Part shown: positions 1 to 7,300 of the stretch, piece after piece
How positions within the stretch are numbered: position 1 is the stretch's first letter
Layout: each line of letters begins with the position of its first letter
Source: Nanobdellota archaeon
GTDB lineage: Archaea > Nanobdellota > Nanobdellia > Parvarchaeales > Parvarchaeaceae
Length of the DNA stretch: 9,300 bases
Direction: 5' to 3'
NCBI GenBank assembly: GCA_021818665.1
Contig: JAKATQ010000037.1
Location: 1-9,300, forward strand
Program-made: the position numbers and the translations under genes
Notes under the pieces: model-generated
Databases searched by the model: none
Seen by the model: the letters and a program-made list of their open reading frames with translations, nothing else
Told to the model about the DNA's origin: nothing

Positions 1-1
1 T

Positions 2-247
2 AACAACTGTTATGCTGATATTTCTGGCTGGTTCATTGGAAGTTTAAACAAAGATACTATAGATATCATGAAGGATAAATTGAAATTTCTTGTGCGCTTC
101 GGTGGGAAGGAAAAGATACTTTTTGGCAGTGATTGGCCGATCGCCAGAATGGATGACTATATAAAAATGGTATCAAGCTGTGGTTTAAGTTCAGACGAAA
201 AAAAGAACTTGCTATACGAAAACGCTCGGAAACTTTTCCGAATCTGA
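2..247 (+). CDS. TIM-barrel metal-dependent hydrolase (amidohydrolase-2 type), C-terminal fragment
   Basis: The frame is open from the left edge to a TGA at 245-247, so only the last 81 codons are visible and the start lies outside the window. The peptide opens with NNCYADISGW, resembling the 'N-V-Y-x-D-x-S-G' strand of amidohydrolase-2 barrels. About 40 residues later it has ILFGSDWPIA. In this family the Asp of the G-S-D-x-P motif is the conserved C-terminal metal ligand at the end of strand 8. It finishes with a helix (LSSDEKKNLLYENARKLFRI) matching the usual 'L-s-x-E-e-k-x-x-I-l-x-x-N-A-x-x-L-f' ending. The family hydrolyses or decarboxylates small cyclic or carboxylated substrates in the cytoplasm; the substrate cannot be told from this part. 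The gene converges on the minus-strand genes to its right. The family call is firm for the fragment and the specific function is unknown. Confidence 0.85.
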   Translation, partial: NNCYADISGWFIGSLNKDTIDIMKDKLKFLVRFGGKEKILFGSDWPIARMDDYIKMVSSCGLSSDEKKNLLYENARKLFRI

Positions 248-368
248 GTGATATTAAGCCGCGAAAGCTCCGCCGCCAGTCAGTATATTATGCATTTTAT
301 ACCGAGTCGTCTTGCTGTATCCGCTTTCAATATCGTCTCTGTCCTCATTATTACCAAGCTCTAAAGAT

Positions 369-397
369 CGTGTCAAAATCTTTTAATGCCGTGTCAA
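369..397. repeat. 8-bp direct repeat with 21-bp period
   Basis: The octamer CGTGTCAA (TTGACACG on the minus strand) occurs at 369-376 and 390-397. The copies start 21 bases apart, which is two helical turns, so a dimeric regulator could contact both on one face of the DNA. There is no obvious gene start next to it, so operator function is speculation. In AT-rich spacer an 8-mer pair could also arise by chance. Confidence 0.3.
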
Positions 398-556
398 TTT
401 ATCTTGTGGTGGATAAACTTGGGCCCACTTATTTTATTCCGACGATTGCACAATCTCTTCTAACTTAATAAGTATAGGCTTCGAAAATCCCTTGAATCGC
501 ATGGACGAACTGAGAATGATACTCGTAAACAGAAAGGATAACAAAGTTGGCGCTGA

Positions 557-564
557 TATTTAAA
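557..564 (-). promoter_or_regulatory. TATA-like box, orphan
   Basis: The minus strand reads GGAATCTTTAAATATCAG, with a near-consensus archaeal TATA octamer TTTAAATA. A start site about 25 bases on would lie near 530. The only downstream frame on that strand is a 22-codon ORF (502 to 434) that I do not recognise. The octamer is nearly symmetric, so orientation is uncertain, and it may be chance in AT-rich spacer. Confidence 0.2.
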
Positions 565-596
565 GATTCCGGTAGAAGATTTGAATCATTCTATTC

Positions 597-608
597 AAGA
601 AAATAAAA
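597..608 (-). terminator. oligo-T terminator after the tRNA
   Basis: Immediately after the tRNA discriminator base (A, position 609) the minus strand reads TTTTATTTTCTT. Archaeal RNA polymerase terminates at such T runs without needing a hairpin, and this one is placed to end the kinase-tRNA transcript. Confidence 0.55.
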
Positions 609-609
609 T

Positions 610-694
610 GTCGGGGGTGAGATTCGGACTCACGACCTCCGCCTTTTTCAGAGACTCTCATGAGGGCGGCGTACTACCGCTGTACTACCCCGAC
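610..694 (-). tRNA. tRNA with CAU anticodon (elongator Met, or Ile2), 14-nt intron
   Basis: Read on the minus strand: acceptor GTCGGGG (694-688) pairs perfectly with CCCCGAC (616-610). Then come TA, a D arm GTAC-AGCGGTA-GTAC, G26, anticodon stem CCGCC (669-665) with GGCGG (643-639), variable loop AGGTC, T stem GTGAG/CTCAC with loop TCCGAAT, discriminator A at 609, and no encoded CCA. The anticodon loop plus intron is 21 nt (664-644). U33 is followed by C-A-U. The pair G1-C72 and the absence of three consecutive G-C pairs at 29-31 argue against the initiator, leaving elongator Met or the Ile2 (AUA) tRNA whose C34 is modified. Base 55 of the T loop is C instead of the near-invariant U. The gene begins on the last base of the upstream stop codon, so it is probably cotranscribed with that gene and released by RNase P. 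An independent promoter inside the coding end (weak AT-rich stretch near 722-730) is possible. Confidence 0.92.
645..659 (-). other. tRNA intron (14 nt; register uncertain by one base)
   Basis: A 7-nt anticodon loop leaves 14 of the 21 loop bases as intron. Folding gives a relaxed bulge-helix-bulge with two equivalent registers. Excising 659-646 (between bases 36 and 37) leaves loop CTCATAA, the usual Met-type loop with A37. Excising 658-645 (the canonical 37/38 site) leaves CTCATGA with G37. The internal helix is only 2-3 bp (TC or TCA with GA or TGA), followed by an AGA/TCT hairpin closed by a GTC triloop. The presence of an intron is well supported; the exact cut site is not. Confidence 0.75.
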
Positions 695-1194
695 TATCTT
701 TTATAGCCTATGTCTCTAAGCAATTTATGTCTTTTCTCTTTGTCCGCGTCTTTTTCGACCCCGAGCGGCTTTTTCCCATCGGCTATCCCTAGTATCGCTC
801 TGCTTTCACCGTTTTTATAGATTATCGCGTTTATGTCGTTGGCCGTGGCTACGTAGACGTTAACGACTTCGTCCACGTTTTTTATCTTGCCCAGAACATT
901 TATAGGGTAACCATTGCGCAGAAGAATTACAAAAACGTGGCCACACCCTATCTTCTCTGCGATTTCTATTGTGCGCTTCTTAAGAGTTTCATCATTGCCA
1001 TCAAATCTCACAAGTCTGTCGCCGGAAGCCTCGTTGAACGCTATACCGAATTTTATGTGCGGAGACGATGATGTTATGGCCTCGTATATGTCTTCTACGG
1101 TCTTTATGAAGTGCGCTTGACCTACTATGATGTTGGTTTCTTTTATCGCTGGGATAGTTATACTATATATCTTTCCTTTATTTTCTTTGCCCAT
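694..1194 (-). CDS. adenosine-specific kinase family protein (DUF355, PF04008)
   Basis: This 166-residue protein has the full length typical of the family known as adenosine-specific kinase (DUF355), whose structurally studied member is PAE2307 of Pyrobaculum aerophilum. Conserved blocks in order are: GQAHFIKTVEDIYEA (25-39), KFGIAFNEASGDRLVRFDGND (48-68), IGCGHVFVILLRNGYPINVL (82-101), VYVATAND (113-120), ILGIADGKKPLGVE (134-147) and the closing KLLRDIGYKR. The family is thought to bind adenosine or AMP in the cytoplasm; a physiological kinase role is less certain than the name suggests. The ATG at 1194-1192 gives the usual short N-terminal extension. No Shine-Dalgarno precedes it, while a TATA-like box sits about 26 bases upstream, which suggests a leaderless mRNA. 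Its TAG stop (696-694) shares the G with tRNA base 1. The family assignment is secure; the biological role is open. Confidence 0.93.
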   Translation of the reverse strand: MGKENKGKIYSITIPAIKETNIIVGQAHFIKTVEDIYEAITSSSPHIKFGIAFNEASGDRLVRFDGNDETLKKRTIEIAEKIGCGHVFVILLRNGYPINVLGKIKNVDEVVNVYVATANDINAIIYKNGESRAILGIADGKKPLGVEKDADKEKRHKLLRDIGYKR

Positions 1195-1216
1195 ATCTAT
1201 ATTTAATATCTGATCA

Positions 1217-1230
1217 CATAAAAATTTGAA
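1217..1230 (-). promoter_or_regulatory. putative BRE/TATA of the adenosine-kinase-family gene
   Basis: The minus strand reads TTCAAATTTTTATG across 1230-1217. The TTTTTATG part is centred about 26-27 bases before the ATG at 1194, the spacing expected if transcription starts at the ATG itself. The adenine stretch before it could serve as the TFB recognition element. A second AT-rich run (TTAAATATA) just before the ATG is too close to act as TATA for this start. This is inferred from spacing and composition only. Confidence 0.4.
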
Positions 1231-1311
1231 CTGATGCTCTAGACAGGTTATTACTGTATCTAAACTTCCTTATGCAAGAGTGTCTATGTAACATTATCTG
1301 ATTTCCGCCTA

Positions 1312-4300
1312 TCACTGATTTGGACATGATATGGACTCTTCCGTGAATGATACTTGTACCATAGTCCCCGCTTCCGCCGTTCCTGAAGAAGGTGAAGGTA
1401 TAAAACCTATGTAACACTTGAGTGAGTTAGGGTCTTTTATGAAAATCGTTTTGATTATATAATTATCTGATGAATATGGAAGAGGATTGGAAAACGCTAT
1501 GGGTTGTGGCGCAGGAACTGAGCTCTTCTCATTGCCATAAGAAACGTTCCATTTTTCCCCGGATGCGGGTAAACCCGATTCTTCGAAAGTAGTTGTGCAG
1601 GTCCAAGAAGGAGTCACGGTGCTCCCGACCAAGACACTTGCTCCACTACCACATGACAAGCTGTCTATGCCCCAATTAGCATTATACGCAGAAGCTTCCG
1701 GTGTCACGAACGTTATATTGTCTGCGGTGGAAGCGGATTCGTTCACGTTGTTGAAATCTGCCCACCACGTCTGCGTATCGGCAAGGTCTCCCTTCTTGAA
1801 AACGAAAGTGGTGTAACAGAGCGTGCTGCCACTGAAAGTTACGTTTATAGTGCCTCCTGCAGTGGACTCCACACCGGATGCAGGTGACGGCCTGTAAGTC
1901 GTGGTGCAATTTGCGCTGCTAGACATGTTTCTCAGGGTCGGGATAGTATAAGAATTCGGGCCTTTTCCAGAAATGAACTTTATCTGGTTGGTGTTGGAAT
2001 AACTTGATTGTGTTCCTAGCGTAGCAAACCATGTAACGCCTATCGGAAGGCCGGTTTCGACGAATTTGGTTAGATAGTGTGGATAAAGAGAAAGATAGGC
2101 GCCGAACGAAGCATTCACAGTGTATACTGGTACAGGAATTATATTGTAGCTCTTTGGAGAGACGAGCAGAGTGTAGCTGATGTTCCATATAGTTGGAAGA
2201 TTGTAAGCTAGATAATATTCCGACGCAGTTGCGTAAGTCGCATTGCCCGGCGTCTGGTACATACAGTTCACTATGTACCCATACAGCTGATTATTAATGT
2301 TAGTGCACTCTTCGTCTGAGTTTATAGTCACGACCCATTTGCCGCCGCTATACGTTGAAGTGAATACTCTACTGTTGCCATTCGCGCAGGGGGAATTCAG
2401 GCTGTAAGCGGTTCCCACGGTGTCCTGTAGATTTATCGATGGCTCTGACGTATTGCCCGTCTCGCTTATACTGTATAATTGTACGGCGTGTAATCCTTCA
2501 TTAAGGCTGCCTAAAGAAAAGTACACTCCATTAGGGAAATTTGATGGCAGCTCTCGCCCCGAGCACAGTTGTCCTTCTCCTAGGTCGAATAGACTGAAAC
2601 TGTTATTAGCGTTTATCCCACCGGCACAGTTTGACGAAGTACCTCCTGTGAATAGACTCGTCGCGTAATCGTATATGCTACCGTTCTCGAATGCTGGTAT
2701 CCCACTGACGCCGAAGTATGGGTTTTGGAGAGTTATTATGTTGAGGAGATCGTAACTGTATATCGAAGATTTGAACAGCGCTGCAGACGGAGTATTGGAA
2801 AGCAACAGGTTTGTCGCTCCAAGATCCGTCATAATAGTCTTCGCCTCGTATTGCGAGACTGATAGTCCACTTGCATATTGGTCTTTATTCTTCTGGATAG
2901 AAGCGCTCGATGGGATGGATACGTTTGCTGGCACGCTTTTATTTATGACGGCCAAACCCAGACCTATCGGAGGATTATTATCGGATGAGTTGGAATATTG
3001 CAGTATGTAGGAGGTATTTATTGGCGTTGATATTCCACTATGGTAAGCTATACAGCCATCGGCTACTGTAGGAGTGGAAAAGTTTGGATTGCCGGACTGA
3101 CTAAATTCATTGCAACCCAGTGGTTGACCACCGTTTCCCCGACCATTTATTAGAGTAGGTGAAAGGCCCGATATCAACTTTTGAGCCAGAGTATTCGCAC
3201 AGTTAGCATTAGGAGATGCTGACACTGTCGTTGTAGTGGACGACACTGCGGCGCAAGATTCTATAGTCCCTGAATAACCGGTAGGGCAGCTATAGAGGGA
3301 CACATTTTCATTTGGGTACTCTTTGCTCCTCACGTTCGATATATTTGGCTGGGTCAAATTGTACATATCTCTGACAGCTTCGCATCCGCCAACTTCAGCC
3401 AAAGCATATCCTCCTTCATCGTGCTTAGTAGCGTAAGGCTTCCACTGGCTCGCTATTCCATTCTGGATGTTCTGACCTATAAAGTCCGAGATATTCCCAC
3501 ACAACTGGTTATTCAATAAACCCGTAGGATTAGATTCGGACGCCCCTATAGACAACGAGCTAAGCCGCATCCCAGATTCTACAGCGCCAGGAGGGTTGCC
3601 AGAAACGCTACAAGTCGCACTGATAGTCCATCCTGTGGGGCTAGCAGAATTTGGTCCGTTCGAGAACGATGCCGAACAATAATTTCCGGCATTTCCATAG
3701 CTACACGAAATGGAGGTGTTTTTAATATGCGGTCCGCCGCTCTGGTTTGCATACCAGCCATTGCAGTTAAATGATATATCAGACGTCAAAATCATATTGC
3801 CTGAACTTTCATAAACGTTTTTACTAAAGGAAACACTTGCGGAAGCCGATGAAATGGCGCCGGAATACAGTGCCCCGCTCGGCAGATTCAATGAAAGCAT
3901 CCCATTGGTAGGTGCGCAAGAGTAGGCCGTGTTTATAAGGCATCCTCCGCCTATGTAATCGGCCGGCCCGTAGTTGCCATTGGATTTATTGTAGTTTCCT
4001 ATCGTCCTATTTGGGATGCCTTCTATGCCATCGTAAGAGCCATTCTGAAGCGTTATTGGTGGGTTAGGAAGCGGCGCTATGCATGCAGTGTAGTTTTCTA
4101 TGGTCTCGTTTGGTGCGCACTGGTTTATAAGATTGGTCGCTCCTGAAGACGAAAATATTATGTCTTCACCATCGAATATGTTCTGGGCTGGTGCGGTGTA
4201 AGACGCTATTGTGCTCTCAGAAGGGTTATTAGGATTGTATTGCTGCCACGTGCCGTTCACTTCGACAAGGGGCCAGAGATCGACATGCAGCGTGGAGCCA

Positions 4301-7300
4301 CCTGGCAGAGACTGCGTTGGATTGGATGGTGTAGCGGTAGTTATAAGACGAGTTAGAGAACAGTCGTTATAGATTTCACTGCTTGAAGAGCCCTGTGGAG
4401 TTATGTTATAAGTGCCGGGTTGGTAAAGATAATTTATAGTTTCTCCGGTAGTTGGATTAACATAGTTATTGTTGGCCCCGGCTTCTGTAGTGTACGTAGG
4501 GATCCCTCCGAACATACAGTAATATCCGTTGGTTGGTGGATTGTAAGAGTTCGCATATACAGCTGGGCTTATTACGACACCGTGGCCTAAGACGGCGGAT
4601 TGCGGTGTTGTCACGGTAGCGCATCTCTGGAGTAGGTAATTCTCTCCTTGTATCGTCTGGTCCTTCACAGATTGCTGGTATTCCGATACGGACGCGTATC
4701 CATTGTAGCCTACGCTTATCGGTGGAGGCACGTAGAAAGACTGGCCGCCGTTTGCTTGAGCGTACGAGAAATCTGACGTTAGCGAGTTCTGCACTTCGAA
4801 CCATAACGGATTTCCACTAGATGATACATAATCGGTTATTAGAGGGGCGCCATTGAAGAAGCAGAACGAACTGGATACTTGTTGTGTCGGGTTCGTCATT
4901 TGGTAAAGTTTGTTAGAATTATAATTCAGATTGCCGAATCCGCTCTCTCGCCATACGACTTGCTCGGATGCGGAGTAAGTCACTTCGAAACAGTCTTCTA
5001 CTGGACCACTAACGGTCTGCGAGATAGTGGCTTGGGAAGCCGAAACGTTGTTTACCAGTAGATTACCTACGTTCTGACCTGCGAAGTTGAAGCCATAAAC
5101 GCATGGACCCAGTTTATTGTCGCAATTTCCGACGAGTGTACCAGAATAGGAGAGGGTATTTATATTGTAACTGTAAGGTGTTGCTGAATAACTAAGCCAC
5201 GACGTCGAGTATGGGAACTGCGGCTGCGCTTCTCCTGCGAAGATTATATAGTTGTTGTGTCCGTGGCCGTCTTCCACAAAAGTATATAAGCAGTTGTTTC
5301 CGGCCCGTACAGCCTGATAAGGTATCTCTGCGTACGGATACGGATAATCCCCGAGTACTCTTATGTTGTCACATGTCTGACCAAGAAGAGGCATAGAAAA
5401 CACGACTGGAGCGGCGTAGGGAACTGGCGTGATCGTCAAGTTTGCTGTGTATAGCGGATTATCCGACGCCGCAACCGGTGAAATCCCCAAAATTCTATCA
5501 GATAGATAGCATACAAGATGATTGTGCAGATAAACACAATTGGGTTTGCCGACGCTAATATTGCGGAACAAAAACGATCTCAGCACCTGATCGGACGCCG
5601 TCGAAGACTGGCTCGTAGGTACTGTCTGTGTAAAGTTTAATGTATAATTGCCTCCTGCCGAGACTTTGCAGTTACTGTTACCGAAATTCAGTATACCATT
5701 GTTTATAATCTGTTTCGACACTATCGTGCAAGGACTAACTCCCGCACTTGCAACGGTAGACATGTTTACATCCTGAGAATTGAGCGGTACGCCGTTGTAA
5801 GTCAGCAGTAACGTGTTCTTGCTGTAAGTGCTGTAATTTTGGATAACCAGTCCAAGCCCTAAGTCTCCACTACCTAGATACGCTCGGTTACTCTGGTTCA
5901 TGAACACTGCTCTTAATGCGCTAAACGTATTGCGGACATAACATAATATAGTGCCGTTCGGAGTGGCGTATTCACCTGGACCCAAGTACGTTACGGCATT
6001 GTCTTTTATGGAGAATATATTATTTACGACGTCGCACGAGAACGGCGTGTCGTTAAGATAGTAAAGATAGACATAAGACTGCGTGTCTGGTTGGGTTATC
6101 GGAGCGTTCTGGAAGATTAGTGAAAAGCCGTTCGCTATGCTGCGGCTTATGTTTAGAGTAGCTTCGTATTGGCCTGCGTGGAGCGTGGAATTGGTTATGT
6201 TGCTGGATATAAAAGTAATGTGGTACTGTGAGAGATTAGACATGTTTATTGTCGAAGAATTGTAAAGTTGCAGACTAAAAGGCCCTGAAGCCGAAGTTAT
6301 GACCATGTATGATTTATTTACTGTTGCATCGTTCATCGCTGATGCGAGGCACGGATTACTTGTTTGGGACGCGTTCAAAAGTCCATCGTATCTGGTCTGC
6401 CCAGCTTGGCATGTCGTCTGTGTGCCAGAATTGACTATGCCTATAGTCACTTGTTTCCCGGAGAATGCGCTAGAATTCAAGAGAGTCTTTATCGCGCTTA
6501 TACGTATGACCGAACCGTTTCCTGCCAAGCCATTCGCTACCAGAGTAAATCCATAGATACTGCTGGGAACCTGCGTGAAATTCATCGCAGGAGTAGAATG
6601 TAAGAAAGAGTATATACTATTAAGATTATCGAAGAGTGTCGATTCGGAGCCGGTGCCGAAATATGCGAAGGCCTCAGTAGAATAGATATTCGTAGTCTGA
6701 TTTATCGTGGGTCTTTCTATTAGCATGGAGGCTATCGATTGCGGAAATTCTGGCAGATTGTCATAGTTCAAGATGGTCTGATCGGCGTATGGCATGAAGA
6801 CAAGCCCTCTCCAGCGCGTTACCAAAAGATTATCGACCTGCCCGTTGGGAGCGTAAAAGTTCTGCACCGCGTATTGCAAATTGGGCGGAGACACGACCTG
6901 AGTGCTCCACAAAACACTGAAATCATTTATATTGTCTTGGGAAGCGAAGCACGATATGGACGAACCCATTGGTAACTGGATCGGATGCAACGGACTATAT
7001 TGACAATTTCCGCTGTAGCATATCGGCGAGGATCCGGTGTAGTACGTCCCACTTCCATTAACTGTGGTCAGCTGTGGTTGGGGGTTAGCATAAAGCAGTG
7101 TATTCGTGTTGTTGTCGGCGTATACTGATACGCTTAGGTTTATAGTAGTTATAGAAATGTTGCTAAACGGAGCTCTGCTGAAGTTAAGATTCGTACTAGC
7201 CAGATATTGCCATAGCGGTGAGGGTGAAGTCGTTCCAGTGCTAGGGTTAGTAAGGGAATTCAGTATTTCATTGTTGTGTATATCTGTTTGATTTTGTGTG

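Larger units (their letters stand above)
248..609. other. convergent intergenic region, no convincing gene
   Basis: These 362 bases separate the plus-strand hydrolase from the minus-strand tRNA. No ORF here has both a good start and a recognisable product. What can be seen: an open frame without ATG that overlaps the hydrolase end and stops at 466-468; a second ATG-poor frame from 417 to a TAA at 561-563; the octamer CGTGTCAA at 369-376 and again at 390-397; a TATA-like TTTAAATA on the minus strand at 557-564; and an oligo-T tract just after the tRNA. The region could be decayed coding sequence, regulatory DNA, or plain spacer. Confidence 0.6.

Noticed and set aside
248..364. Plus-strand ORF from a GTG touching the hydrolase stop, with an internal ATG at 290 and a hydrophobic end
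   Set aside because: It is 38 codons or fewer (24 from the ATG), with no Shine-Dalgarno and no recognisable sequence; the placement alone is not enough.
434..502. 22-codon minus-strand ORF downstream of the orphan TATA-like box
   Set aside because: It is too short and unrecognised; the distance to the box allows transcription but gives no positive evidence of translation.
914..1120. 68-codon plus-strand ORF
   Set aside because: It lies wholly antisense to the well-conserved adenosine-kinase-family gene and has no recognisable sequence.
1214..1417. 67-codon minus-strand ORF across the end of the giant gene
   Set aside because: It overlaps the giant frame and the promoter gap, its sequence is basic and shows no domain or membrane segment, and it is not a frameshifted continuation of the last module.
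4466..4804. 112-codon minus-strand ORF inside the giant gene
   Set aside because: It is a shadow of the giant frame on the same strand, Arg-rich as expected of a shifted reading, with no motif.
5255..5285. H-G-H motif in the giant protein as a metal site
   Set aside because: Two histidines alone, with no partner ligands or known family around them, do not support a metal-binding or catalytic call.
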